Source of the DNA: Pseudomonadota bacterium
Lineage (GTDB): Bacteria > Pseudomonadota > Alphaproteobacteria > Rhizobiales > Devosiaceae
Assembly: GCA_023433775.1 (NCBI GenBank)
Contig: JAEYTY010000030.1
Span: 1 to 33,987 of the forward strand
Direction: 5' to 3'
Length of the DNA: 33,987 nucleotides
Shown here: piece by piece, positions 7,793-15,956 of the stretch
How positions within the stretch are numbered: position 1 is the stretch's first letter
Layout: the number at the start of each line of letters is the position of its first letter
Program-made: the position numbers and the translations under genes
The notes under the pieces: generated by a model
What the model saw: only the letters and a program-made list of their open reading frames with translations
The model's database searches: none
What the model was told of the DNA's origin: nothing

Positions 7793-8814
7793 TGACGGCT
7801 CTCAAGGCGCATGAAGTTGCCCGTTTTCTGGCCCGTCCGGATCTCAGCGGCGGAATTTTCCTCTGCTATGGGCCGGATGGCGGGCTGGTGCGTGAAACAG
7901 CGCAGCGCCTCATCCGTTTTTTGAGCGGCGATGACCCGGGCGCTGCCAATGTCACCATTTTTGATGGCCCTGAACTGGACGCTGATCCGTCCATCCTGAC
8001 CATGGAAGCGCGATCGACCTCGCTCTTCGGTGGCAAACGCATCATCCGCGTGCGCAGCGCAGGCAAGGCGCTGGTCATGCCCCTGACCGAACTGCGGGAC
8101 GATCCGGGCGAGGCAGCAATCGTGCTGGAAGCGGGCAATCTGACGCCCCGAGATGCCTTGCGCGCCCTAGTGGAGGCCGCAAAGCTTGGCCGCGCCCTGC
8201 CCTGCTATCCCGACAGCGATGAAACATTGGCGGCCTTGATGCGGGAAGTATTCAATCAGGCCGGCATTCGGACAGATGCCGATGTCATACCCACACTGCG
8301 TGACATCCTGGGCAATGATCGGGAAGTGACGCGCCGGGAGCTGGAAAAGCTGGTGTTTTTTGCTGCCTCCAGAAAGTCGCTGACACGGGAAGACGTGCTG
8401 CTGCTCTGCGCCGACAATGGCGCATTGGCCATCGACGCCATTCTGGACGCCACCGGCGGCGGCCACGCCGAAAAGCTGGAACTGGCCCTGAACCGCGCCC
8501 TTGCCGCTTCAGTCAACCCGCAGCAATTGCTGGCCATGTTGACCACGCATTTTGGAAATTTGCGGCGCTGGCGCACGGAAGTGGATGCCGGAAGGCCGGC
8601 GCGGGCCGTACTCGATGGCGTAAAGCCCAAGCCGCATTTTTCGCGCGTCGGCAATCTCGAGCAGCAGCTGCGGCTGTGGAGCGACAGCGCCCTCGCCACT
8701 GCCGGCGAGCGTATTCTGCAGGCCGTGTCGGAAACACGGCGACGCCCGGCACTGGCCGAGACAGTGCTCCGCCGCACCACATTGGCGCTCTGCATGATGG
8801 CGGCGCAGCACTAA
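7792..8814 (+). CDS. holA: DNA polymerase III delta subunit
   Basis: 340 aa, the usual size of the clamp-loader delta subunit that opens the beta clamp. The N-terminal domain begins with GGIFLCYGPDGGLVRE, a degenerate P-loop-like AAA+ region without the GKT motif, as expected for delta. The middle has LREVFNQAGI, RDILGNDREVTRRELEKLVFF and the C-terminal collar has NPQQLLAMLTTHFGNLRRWR and LRLWS. The start overlaps the lptE stop by one base (TAATG), indicating coupling. It converges on parB, with a palindromic parS in the 39-bp gap. Confidence 0.92.
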   Translation: MTALKAHEVARFLARPDLSGGIFLCYGPDGGLVRETAQRLIRFLSGDDPGAANVTIFDGPELDADPSILTMEARSTSLFGGKRIIRVRSAGKALVMPLTELRDDPGEAAIVLEAGNLTPRDALRALVEAAKLGRALPCYPDSDETLAALMREVFNQAGIRTDADVIPTLRDILGNDREVTRRELEKLVFFAASRKSLTREDVLLLCADNGALAIDAILDATGGGHAEKLELALNRALAASVNPQQLLAMLTTHFGNLRRWRTEVDAGRPARAVLDGVKPKPHFSRVGNLEQQLRLWSDSALATAGERILQAVSETRRRPALAETVLRRTTLALCMMAAQH

Positions 8815-8842
8815 ACTTGGCGTTTCACGTGAAACGCCAAGT
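8815..8842. promoter_or_regulatory. parS site inside a 28-bp perfect palindrome
   Basis: The 14-bp core GTTTCACGTGAAAC (8822-8835) is the canonical ParB-binding sequence. Symmetry extends seven further bases on each side (ACTTGGC and GCCAAGT), making a 28-bp perfect palindrome in the gap between convergent holA and parB. As RNA the same bases would form a perfect stem on either strand, so it may also act as a bidirectional transcription stop. Confidence 0.9.
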
Positions 8843-8853
8843 ATTTCAAGGAA

Positions 8854-9723
8854 TTAGTGCGTATGCCCGGTCAGGCGGCGCACCAGATCATCAAGCTGTT
8901 CCAGCGTCTTGTAGCGGATTTCGACCTTGCCGCCGCGTTCGGCATGGCTGAGCGCCACGGTCAGACCCAAGGAATCCGCCAGACGCCGCTCCAGCGCCAC
9001 TGTATCGGTATCGCGAACCGCAGCAGCATCCGGCTTCCGCTTGGCCGGCGCCTCGCGCTGCTGGCTGAGTGCTTCAGCTTCACGCACCGAAAGACCCTTG
9101 TCGACGATCTGCCGCGCCAGGGCAGCCGGATCATCCACCGTGATCAGCGTGCGGGCATGACCGGCGGTCAGCGTGCCGCTGGCCACCATGCTGCGCACAT
9201 CTTCGGGCAGGCGCAGAAGACGCAATGTATTGGCGACATGCGAACGGCTCTTGCCGATCACCTGAGCCAGATCCTGCTGCGTATAATCAAATTGCTCGAT
9301 CAGCTGGCCATAACCCATGGCTTCTTCAAGCGGATTGAGATCGGCACGCTGCACATTTTCGATAATCGCAAGCTCAAGCGCTTCCTTGTCGCCGACATCG
9401 CGCACAATAACCGGGACATCATGCAGGCCCGCCTTTTGCGCGGCCCGCCAGCGGCGTTCGCCGGCAATGATCTCGAAAATGTTCGGATCATCGGTCGGTC
9501 GCACCAGAAGGGGCTGCATAATGCCCTTTTCGCGGATCGAATTGGTCAGATCTTCGAGCTGCTCGGGATCAAATGTCCGGCGCGGATTGGCGCGATTGGC
9601 AATGACGAAATCCACCGGCAGCCGCTTGCCGCCCGATTCGGTAACGCGGGCGCCTTCAATGCTCGCCATATCGCCGATGAGTGCCGCGAGGCCGCGCCCA
9701 AGTCGTGTAGGTTTATCGGTCAT
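8854..9723 (-). CDS. parB: Chromosome partitioning protein ParB
   Basis: 289 aa. ParB/Spo0J clamp protein that binds parS, loads CTP, spreads and is pulled by ParA to segregate origins. Domains: N-terminal ParA-interaction peptide (LGRGLAALIGD, 8-18), CTP-binding domain with NPRR (46-49), GERRWRA (88-94) and ENVQRADLNPLEEA (122-135), a helix-turn-helix near 148-170 (TQQDLAQVIGKSRSHVANTL), and a C-terminal dimerisation region (RLADSLGLTVAL to the end). ATG at 9723 has AGGAA eight bases upstream. It follows parA by 10 bp. Confidence 0.97.
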   Translation of the reverse strand: MTDKPTRLGRGLAALIGDMASIEGARVTESGGKRLPVDFVIANRANPRRTFDPEQLEDLTNSIREKGIMQPLLVRPTDDPNIFEIIAGERRWRAAQKAGLHDVPVIVRDVGDKEALELAIIENVQRADLNPLEEAMGYGQLIEQFDYTQQDLAQVIGKSRSHVANTLRLLRLPEDVRSMVASGTLTAGHARTLITVDDPAALARQIVDKGLSVREAEALSQQREAPAKRKPDAAAVRDTDTVALERRLADSLGLTVALSHAERGGKVEIRYKTLEQLDDLVRRLTGHTH

Positions 9724-9733
9724 CTTGCGGTTC

Positions 9734-10546
9734 CTAGGCTGCCTTCAGCCGCAATTCGCGGCGAATTACTTCTGTAGCAAGGCGCAGATAGGCCTGGCTG
9801 CCAGCACATTTGAGATCATAGAGCAAAGCCGGCGTGCCATAGGACGGGGCTTCGCTGAGCCGCACATTCCGCGGGATGACCGTGTCATAGACTAGATCGC
9901 CCATTTCGCTGCGCACGTCGGCGAGAACCTGCTCGCTCAGATTATTGCGCTTGTCGAACATGGTCATCACCACGCCCTGAATGGAGAGGTGTGGATTGAG
10001 CGTCGAGCGAATCTGCTCAATGGTCTGCAGCAGCTGGCTAAGACCTTCGAGCGCAAAAAACTCGCACTGCAGGGGCACCAGCACGGCATCGGCAGCAACC
10101 AGCGAATTGACGGTCAGCAGATTAAGCGATGGCGGGCAATCGATCAGCACATAGCTGACCGGCTTGTCGTCAATGGTCAGATCACCCAAAAGCTTGAAAG
10201 CATTGCGCAATTTAAACGCACGATCCGCCTGGTCGGCAATGGTGAGCTCGACGCCGAGCAGGTCCATGGTCGAGGGAACGATGGCGACATGCGGCACCGT
10301 CGTCATGATCGCCGCGTCAGCGACGCTGGCTTCGCCGACCAGCACGTCATAGGCGGAAACCGCACGATCGGTGCGCGAAATGCCAAGCCCGGTCGAGGCA
10401 TTGCCCTGCGGATCAAGATCAACGATCAAAACCCGTTCGCCAAAGGCGGCCAAAGCCGTGGCCAGGTTGATTGCAGTGGTCGTCTTGCCGACGCCACCCT
10501 TCTGATTGGCCAGTGTGAGTATCCTGGGTGCCAAAATGGCCTCCAC
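9734..10546 (-). CDS. parA: Chromosome partitioning ATPase ParA (Soj)
   Basis: About 270 aa. MinD/ParA-type deviant Walker ATPase: KGGVGKTTT near residues 16-24, DLDPQGNAS and the DCPPSL motif. It forms nucleoid-bound dimers whose hydrolysis is triggered by ParB. The start is uncertain. GTG at 10546 gives the longest form, but TTG at 10534 (residue 5 here) has a perfect GGAGG five bases upstream and gives MAPRILTLANQKGG, closer to usual ParA N-termini. The GTG lies 9 bp upstream of the rsmG end, so the genes overlap or nearly abut. The start region coincides with a partial palindromic repeat (10531-10563). Confidence 0.97.
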   Translation of the reverse strand: MEAILAPRILTLANQKGGVGKTTTAINLATALAAFGERVLIVDLDPQGNASTGLGISRTDRAVSAYDVLVGEASVADAAIMTTVPHVAIVPSTMDLLGVELTIADQADRAFKLRNAFKLLGDLTIDDKPVSYVLIDCPPSLNLLTVNSLVAADAVLVPLQCEFFALEGLSQLLQTIEQIRSTLNPHLSIQGVVMTMFDKRNNLSEQVLADVRSEMGDLVYDTVIPRNVRLSEAPSYGTPALLYDLKCAGSQAYLRLATEVIRRELRLKAA

Positions 10547-10563
10547 TTTTGCCGCTAACGCAC
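10531..10563. repeat. Partial copy of the rhizobial-type palindrome at the rsmG-parA junction
   Basis: On the plus strand, GCCAAAATGGCCTCCACTTT and the following TTGCCGCTAACGC line up with bases 3002-3033 of the repeat at 2929-3039 (about three quarters identical, with the CTCCACTTTTGC block nearly exact). It spans the rsmG stop and the parA start. On the coding strand it supplies GGAGG in front of the TTG codon at 10534. Confidence 0.45.
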
Positions 10564-11202
10564 TGATTTCCCGCGTAAATTACTGATCGCGAGGATCACG
10601 CCGCCGGGATCGGTATCACTTGGCTTTATTAACACATCGTGGTGCCAATGCGCACCCGATTCGGCGAGTTCTTCAACATGTTCCCGCCCTTTATGCAGGA
10701 TTGCCCTTGTTTTTGGGCCAAAGAACGGCGCCATCCAGCGACACAATTGCGGCAAACCGGCGAGGGCACGCGATGTGATGACATCCGGCACGCCTGTTTC
10801 ACGTGAATCAACCTGATCGCTGCGCCGACCGAAGACCGCTACATTCAACCCAAGCTCACGTGCCACCGTGCGCAGGAAACTGACCTTACGTGATGTCGGC
10901 TCAATCAACACAAAGCGACGATCCGATCCCTTGCTGGCGATGGCCAGAGGCAATGCGGGAAATCCGCCGCCGCTGCCGAGATCGAGAAATGTTTGGTCTT
11001 CACCGCTTGTGAGCGCCAGGATTTGCAGACTATCGGCAAAATGCCGTGTCCAAACCTGCTCCAGTGTTTCACGTGAAACAAGATTCTGCACAGTCTGCCA
11101 CTTGCGCAACAGATTGGCATAGGATTCCAGATCCCGGCCGACAGAACCGAGTTCTCTGGAAAAGAACGCTTCATAGGGCGCAATGGCCGAGAAATCAGCC
11201 AT
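10555..11202 (-). CDS. rsmG: 16S rRNA (guanine-527-N7)-methyltransferase RsmG (GidB)
   Basis: 215 aa from ATG 11202, which overlaps the mnmG stop as ATGA; an in-frame ATG at 11220 would start inside mnmG. Rossmann-fold SAM-dependent enzyme methylating G527 of 16S rRNA. Visible motifs: LVSRET (41-46), FADSL, and the SAM loop FLDLGSGGGFPALPLA (72-87). Two parS-like sites lie inside the coding sequence, one of them a perfect 16-mer over the VSRET codons. Confidence 0.95.
   Translation of the reverse strand: MADFSAIAPYEAFFSRELGSVGRDLESYANLLRKWQTVQNLVSRETLEQVWTRHFADSLQILALTSGEDQTFLDLGSGGGFPALPLAIASKGSDRRFVLIEPTSRKVSFLRTVARELGLNVAVFGRRSDQVDSRETGVPDVITSRALAGLPQLCRWMAPFFGPKTRAILHKGREHVEELAESGAHWHHDVLIKPSDTDPGGVILAISNLRGKSVR
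10795..10810 (+). promoter_or_regulatory. parS-like site in rsmG
   Basis: TGTTTCACGTGAATCA, 15 of 16 matches to the parS palindrome TGTTTCACGTGAAACA. The mismatch makes the right half GTGAATCA, a variant that recurs at 13095 and 13143. Confidence 0.75.
11065..11080. promoter_or_regulatory. parS site (perfect 16-mer) in rsmG
   Basis: TGTTTCACGTGAAACA, an exact match to the bacterial parS consensus, in the reading frame over the VSRET motif of RsmG. About 1.3 kb upstream of parB, in the expected origin-proximal zone. Confidence 0.93.
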
Positions 11203-13064
11203 CAGCTCGCCTTGAGCCATTCACCGCGACGGATAACGGCGAGCAGCAGCGTAATGGCCGCCGGCGTCATACCATCCATGGCCTGTGCCTGAGCAATGGT
11301 CTGCGGTCGTTGATCCGCAAGCTTCAGCCGAAGCTCCATGGAGAGCCCGGAAATTGCGGCATAGTCAATCTCGTCGGGAATGCGGCGCTGTTCATCGCGC
11401 TGCATGGCGGCGATATCGGCGCGCTGGCGATCGAGATAGACCGCATATTGGGCGTCAATGCTAAGCTGCTCCAGCGTGTGAGGCGCAATCTCACCAAGCT
11501 CGGGCCACAGTCTCCTCAGGTCTTTATGATCGACATCCGGATAAGACAGCAGATCAAAGGCAGAGCGGCGCTTGCCGTCTTCATTGACGGCGAGGCCAGC
11601 CTTGCGGGCCTCGCTCGGCGAGGCCGTCAAATTATGGAGCACTGCGCGGCCTGCATCCAGTGCGGACGACTTTCGAGCGTAAAGCGCCTGTCGCTGTTCG
11701 CCCACAAGACCTTTGGCGACCCCGAGGGGCGTCAGGCGCTGATCGGCATTATCGGCGCGCAGATGCAGCCGGAATTCGGCTCGCGAAGTGAACATGCGAT
11801 AGGGTTCGCTGACGCCGCGCGTCACCAGATCGTCGATCATCACGCCCAGATAGCTCTCGGTGCGGGACAGGATCATCGGTTCGGCACCAGCAGCGGCAAG
11901 CGCGGCATTGGCGCCGGCCAAGAGGCCCTGTGCGCCGGCTTCTTCATAGCCTGTGGTGCCATTGATCTGGCCGGCAAGGTAAAGGCCCGGCTGGCGTTTG
12001 ACCTCCAAGGTCCAGCGCAGTTCGCGCGGATCGACATAGTCATATTCGATGGCGTAGCCGGGACGAATGATTTCAACCTGCTCGAGGCCGGGCATGGAGC
12101 GCAGGAAAGCTTCCTGCACGTCCGCCGGCAGCGAGGTGGAAAGACCGTTCGGATAGACAGTCGGATCGTCCAGGCCTTCGGGCTCCAGGAAAATCTGGTG
12201 GCTATCGCGATCAGCAAAGCGAACGATTTTATCTTCAATGGACGGGCAATAGCGCGGACCGCGTGACTGGATGCGCCCGGAATACATGGCCGAGCGATGG
12301 AGATTGTCGCTGATAATCCGGTGCGTGTCGGAGGTGGTGCGCGTGATATGGCAGGAAATCTGCGGATTGGAGATCGCCGCGGTGAGAGCCGAAAAGGCCT
12401 CCGGCGGGTCATCGCCCTGCTGCTCTTCAAGCACCGAATAATCGATACTGCGCCCATCGAGACGCGCGGGTGTGCCGGTCTTGAGGCGCCCGAGCTGCAG
12501 GCCGAGATTTTCGAGGCGCGTCGAGAGACCAAGAACCGGCTTCTCGCCCAAACGCCCGGCCGGCACAGTTTCCTCGCCGCGATGAATAAGGCCGCGGAGG
12601 AAGGTGCCCGTGGTGAGCACCACAGCCTTGGTGCCGAACCGGCGCCCGTCCAGCAGCACGACACCGGAAACCTCGCCATTGGTCACTTCGATATCGTCGA
12701 CCTCGCCTTCGATGACATCGAGATTGGGCTGCGTGGTTATGGCAGCCTGCATGGCCTCTCGGTAAAGCTTGCGATCAGCCTGTGCCCGCGGGCCACGGAC
12801 CGCTGGTCCCTTGCGGCGGTTGAGTACCCGAAACTGGATGCCGGCCTGGTCGGCAACACGGCCCATGAGACCATCCAGCGCGTCGATCTCGCGGACCAGA
12901 TGGCCCTTGCCGAGACCGCCAATGGCCGGATTACAGCTCATTTCGCCGATTGTGGCGAAGCGATGGGTAATAAGCGCTGTGGGTACGCCAAGACGCGCAG
13001 AAGCAGCGGCGGCTTCACAGCCGGCGTGCCCGCCCCCCACAACAATGACTGCATAGTCGCTCAT
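11202..13064 (-). CDS. mnmG: tRNA uridine-5-carboxymethylaminomethyl modification enzyme MnmG (GidA)
   Basis: 620 aa from ATG 13064 (GGAG seven bases upstream); a GTG directly before it is the alternative. FAD enzyme that with MnmE installs (carboxymethyl)aminomethyl groups on wobble U34. Dinucleotide-binding GGGHAG at 10-15, CNPAIGG, the FAD/NADH region GTFLRGLIHRG, CPSIEDKIVRF, and GQINGTTGYEEAGAQGLLAG. The length is typical. Its stop overlaps rsmG. Two parS-like sites lie in the 91-bp gap to mnmE, so ParB binding sits directly upstream. Confidence 0.97.
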   Translation of the reverse strand: MSDYAVIVVGGGHAGCEAAAASARLGVPTALITHRFATIGEMSCNPAIGGLGKGHLVREIDALDGLMGRVADQAGIQFRVLNRRKGPAVRGPRAQADRKLYREAMQAAITTQPNLDVIEGEVDDIEVTNGEVSGVVLLDGRRFGTKAVVLTTGTFLRGLIHRGEETVPAGRLGEKPVLGLSTRLENLGLQLGRLKTGTPARLDGRSIDYSVLEEQQGDDPPEAFSALTAAISNPQISCHITRTTSDTHRIISDNLHRSAMYSGRIQSRGPRYCPSIEDKIVRFADRDSHQIFLEPEGLDDPTVYPNGLSTSLPADVQEAFLRSMPGLEQVEIIRPGYAIEYDYVDPRELRWTLEVKRQPGLYLAGQINGTTGYEEAGAQGLLAGANAALAAAGAEPMILSRTESYLGVMIDDLVTRGVSEPYRMFTSRAEFRLHLRADNADQRLTPLGVAKGLVGEQRQALYARKSSALDAGRAVLHNLTASPSEARKAGLAVNEDGKRRSAFDLLSYPDVDHKDLRRLWPELGEIAPHTLEQLSIDAQYAVYLDRQRADIAAMQRDEQRRIPDEIDYAAISGLSMELRLKLADQRPQTIAQAQAMDGMTPAAITLLLAVIRRGEWLKAS

Positions 13065-13094
13065 CACTCATCTCCAATTGGCTCATTATGCCAA

Positions 13095-13110
13095 TGTTTC
13101 ACGTGAATCA
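13095..13110 (+). promoter_or_regulatory. parS-like site upstream of mnmG
   Basis: TGTTTCACGTGAATCA, identical to the site at 10795 and one mismatch from the parS consensus. It lies 30 bp upstream of mnmG, between mnmE and mnmG. Confidence 0.78.
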
Positions 13111-13142
13111 ATTCACGCTCGTTTCGCATCCGCGCTAACGAA

Positions 13143-13158
13143 TGTTCCACGTGAATCA
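13143..13158 (+). promoter_or_regulatory. parS-like site over the mnmE stop
   Basis: TGTTCCACGTGAATCA, two mismatches from TGTTTCACGTGAAACA, 48 bp from the neighbouring site. Its last three bases are the complement of the mnmE stop codon. The left half TGTTCCAC is the other half-site form known from parS palindromes of the TGTTCCACGTGGAACA type. Confidence 0.72.
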
Positions 13159-14442
13159 TTTGCCGATGCAAAAACTAGCGAATAGCCGGTCCAGCACCCG
13201 CTCAGCGTCAATCCGGCCAATCAGACGTTCCAGCGCCTGCGACGCAATGCGCAGGCTTTCCGCGGCAAGTTCAGGCAAAGACAGCTGTTCCCTAGACCTA
13301 TGTAGCGCGGCCAGAGCCTCCATCAGCGCGACGCGGTCACGCTCGTGACTGAGAAGGCTGGGTTCCCCCTGCATCATGCCGTCACCCAGCGCAATAATGC
13401 GCGCCAATAGTTCGTCCATACCCTCGCCGGTTTGGGTTGAAATAGAGAGATCGACATCGGGAACGGCGCCGAGATCGGCCTTAGTCCCTATGCGGAGAGC
13501 GTTTTCCGGGGCATCCAAATCGTCGGCAATGTCAGGCGCATTGAGCCACAGGACAATGTCCGCATCAGCGATAGCCTTGCGGGCCCGGCGAACGCCCTCC
13601 GCTTCAGCTTTGCTGTTGGTTTCCCGAAGTCCTGCCAGATCGAGCAGAATATAGAGTTGGCCACCCAGATCCAGCGGCACCTGGCGCACATCCCGCGTTG
13701 TGCCGGCTTCGTCGGTGACAATGGCAATGTCGGATTTTGCCAGGGCGTTGAGCAGGCTGGATTTGCCGGCATTGGGAGCGCCGGCCAAAGCAACACGGAT
13801 ACCTTCACGAATGATCAGGCCATGCGCAAATCCGGCCAGTGCCGTTTCGATGTCGGTGTGCAGCGCCGCGATATTGTCGCCAAATTCAGGTGGCAGTGCA
13901 TCGTCAACATCGCCTTCGTCTGAAAAATCAAGCCTGGCTTCGATTTCGGCGCGCAGATCGAGCAATTGATTGCGCCATGCGTCCACGCGCTGCGTGAGGC
14001 CGCCTTCAAATCGCGCCAGCGCCTGGCGCCGCTGGTTCTCCGTTTCGGCCTCCAGCAGGTCGCCCAAGCCTTCGATTTCAACCAGGTCAAGCTTGCCGTT
14101 TTCAAAGGCGCGGCGGGTGAATTCACCGGCTTCGGCCAGGCGGGCGCCATTGGTGGTCAGCAATTTGAGAATAGCGCGCACGCCGGCGGGGGAGCCATGC
14201 ACCTGCAGTTCGGCACAATCTTCGCCCGTAAAACTGTGCGGCGCTGGAAACCAGGCGATCAGCCCCCGGTCGAGCATTGTGCCCTGCCCTATCGGGCGCA
14301 GCGTGAGCTGGCGGGCCTGCGGCAGTGGGCCCGCCACTTGTTCCAGCAATGCGCCTGCCTCAGGACCAGACAGGCGAATGACCGCCACGCCGGATGGCGG
14401 TGCGCCAGACGATAGGGCAATAATGGTATCGCCGCTGGTCAT
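13156..14442 (-). CDS. mnmE: tRNA modification GTPase MnmE (TrmE)
   Basis: 428 aa. N-terminal folate-binding domain (to about 118), helical domain interrupted by a Ras-like G domain: P-loop GAPNAGKSS (221-229), DEAGTTRD (244-251) with the K-loop/switch region, and LLDLAGLRE (G3). The C-terminus ends in the canonical FCIGK, whose cysteine is conserved in the family. It partners MnmG in wobble-uridine modification and is encoded just upstream of it. ATG at 14442 with AGGAG seven bases upstream. Confidence 0.97.
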   Translation of the reverse strand: MTSGDTIIALSSGAPPSGVAVIRLSGPEAGALLEQVAGPLPQARQLTLRPIGQGTMLDRGLIAWFPAPHSFTGEDCAELQVHGSPAGVRAILKLLTTNGARLAEAGEFTRRAFENGKLDLVEIEGLGDLLEAETENQRRQALARFEGGLTQRVDAWRNQLLDLRAEIEARLDFSDEGDVDDALPPEFGDNIAALHTDIETALAGFAHGLIIREGIRVALAGAPNAGKSSLLNALAKSDIAIVTDEAGTTRDVRQVPLDLGGQLYILLDLAGLRETNSKAEAEGVRRARKAIADADIVLWLNAPDIADDLDAPENALRIGTKADLGAVPDVDLSISTQTGEGMDELLARIIALGDGMMQGEPSLLSHERDRVALMEALAALHRSREQLSLPELAAESLRIASQALERLIGRIDAERVLDRLFASFCIGK

Positions 14443-14463
14443 GCGAGGCTCCTAATACAAAGA

Positions 14464-14485
14464 GCGACATGCTCCCGCATGTCGC
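14464..14485 (-). terminator. Hairpin between rho and mnmE
   Basis: Perfect stem GCGACATGC (14464-14472) with GCATGTCGC (14477-14485), 4-nt loop. On the minus strand it is followed by TCTTTGTATT, a moderate U-rich tract, 28 nt past the rho stop. Probable terminator or attenuator in front of mnmE. Confidence 0.65.
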
Positions 14486-14513
14486 CCCTTTATATCGTCG
14501 ATCACCGAAGCGA

Positions 14514-15779
14514 TCAGGTATTCATCGAGTCGAAGAAATCGGAATTGGTCTTGGTCTGGCGCACCTTGTCCATGAGGAATTCCATGGCATCGATGGTCCC
14601 CATTGGGTTGAGGATGCGGCGCAGGACATACATTTTCTTGAGGATGTCGCTTTCGACCAGCAGCTCTTCCTTGCGGGTGCCCGACTTGGTGATGTCGAGG
14701 GCCGGGAAGATGCGCTTGTCTGCGACCTTGCGGTCGAGAATGATTTCCGAATTGCCGGTGCCTTTGAATTCTTCAAAGATCACTTCGTCCATGCGGCTGC
14801 CGGTATCGATCAGCGCCGTGGAAATAATGGTGAGCGAACCGCCATCTTCAATATTGCGCGCCGCGCCGAAGAAGCGCTTGGGGCGCTGCAGGGCGTTGGC
14901 ATCCACGCCGCCTGTCAGAACCTTGCCCGAGCTGGGCACGACAGTGTTGTAGGCGCGGCCGAGACGGGTGATGGAATCGAGAAGGATGACGACGTCGCGC
15001 TTGTGTTCGACGAGGCGCTTGGCCTTTTCGATCACCATTTCAGCGACCTGCACGTGGCGCGAAGCGGGTTCGTCAAAGGTTGAGGAGATGACCTCGCCAC
15101 GCACCGAGCGCTGCATGTCAGTCACTTCTTCCGGACGCTCATCGATGAGGAGGACGATAAGATAGCATTCGGGGTGATTGGTCGCGATTGATTGTGCAAT
15201 ATTTTGCAACAATACGGTCTTACCGGTACGCGGCGGCGCAACAATCAAAGCACGCTGGCCCTTGCCGAGGGGGGCGACGAGATCGAGCAGGCGGGCCGAA
15301 CGATCCTTCAAAGTCGGATCGGGCAGCTCCATGCGCAGGCGTTCTTCGGGATAAAGCGGGGTCAGATTGTCGAAATTGACCTTGTGACGAACCGCTTCGG
15401 GATCTTCGAAATTGATGGTCGAAACCTTGAGCAGCGCAAAGTAACGCTCGCCTTCCTTGGGAGAGCGAATTTCGCCTTCAACCGTATCGCCCGTCCTGAG
15501 GCCAAAACGCCGGATCTGGCTGGGGCTGACATAGATATCATCGGGGCCCGGCAGATAATTCGCATCGGGGGAGCGCAGAAAACCAAAGCCATCGGGCAGA
15601 ACTTCAACCACACCCTCGCCGACAATATTAATGTCCTGGGCCGCGAGTTCCTTGAGGATCGCGAACATCAACTCCTGCTTGCGCATGGTCGAAGCGTTTT
15701 CGACCTCGAGTTCTTCGGCGAACGCCAAAAGTTCGGCCGGCGATTTGGCCTTGAGCTCGCTGAGCTTGATATTCTGCAT
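14514..15779 (-). CDS. rho: Transcription termination factor Rho
   Basis: 421 aa, the standard length. Hexameric RNA-dependent helicase. The N-terminal helix bundle is followed by a cold-shock-like RNA-binding fold (DGFGFLRSP, 63-71; GPDDIYVSPSQIRRF). The RecA-type motor has Walker A APPRTGKT (181-188), Walker B LIVLLIDERPEEV, and the Q/R-loop region SGKVLTGGVDANAL. ATG at 15779 (MQNIKLSEL) agrees with the family. The 177-bp leader to hemJ contains a perfect 10-bp hairpin; rho genes are often autogenously attenuated, which remains inference here. Confidence 0.98.
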   Translation of the reverse strand: MQNIKLSELKAKSPAELLAFAEELEVENASTMRKQELMFAILKELAAQDINIVGEGVVEVLPDGFGFLRSPDANYLPGPDDIYVSPSQIRRFGLRTGDTVEGEIRSPKEGERYFALLKVSTINFEDPEAVRHKVNFDNLTPLYPEERLRMELPDPTLKDRSARLLDLVAPLGKGQRALIVAPPRTGKTVLLQNIAQSIATNHPECYLIVLLIDERPEEVTDMQRSVRGEVISSTFDEPASRHVQVAEMVIEKAKRLVEHKRDVVILLDSITRLGRAYNTVVPSSGKVLTGGVDANALQRPKRFFGAARNIEDGGSLTIISTALIDTGSRMDEVIFEEFKGTGNSEIILDRKVADKRIFPALDITKSGTRKEELLVESDILKKMYVLRRILNPMGTIDAMEFLMDKVRQTKTNSDFFDSMNT

Positions 15780-15906
15780 GGATGCGATGGACCCTTGAGG
15801 GAAATCGAAGAGAGGCGGGAAGTTTGGGAAGGTCTGGCATCACGTAGCGGCCGGGCGACCGCGATCAGTGGGGGATGCCTTGGCGCTTCATGTAGCGTGA
15901 TCCGGC

Positions 15907-15930
15907 GCCGGTTTCAAGATTGAAACCGGC
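15907..15930 (-). terminator. Perfect 10-bp hairpin between hemJ and rho
   Basis: GCCGGTTTCA (15907-15916) with TGAAACCGGC (15921-15930), loop AGAT. It lies 27 nt past the hemJ stop and has no T-run after it. It could stabilise the hemJ 3' end or belong to the rho leader; intrinsic termination is doubtful. Confidence 0.45.
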
Positions 15931-15939
15931 AAGCAGCGC

Positions 15940-15955
15940 CGATTCACGTGAAACG
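15940..15955 (-). promoter_or_regulatory. parS-like site after hemJ
   Basis: CGATTCACGTGAAACG; the inner 14 bases match GTTTCACGTGAAAC at 13 positions. Here the variant GATTCAC half is on the left, the reverse of the sites at 10795, 13095 and 13143. It ends just before the hemJ stop codon. Confidence 0.65.
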
Positions 15956-15956
15956 C

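Noticed and set aside
11046..12266. 406-aa plus-strand ORF
   Set aside because: Antisense to mnmG and rsmG, both with clear signatures.
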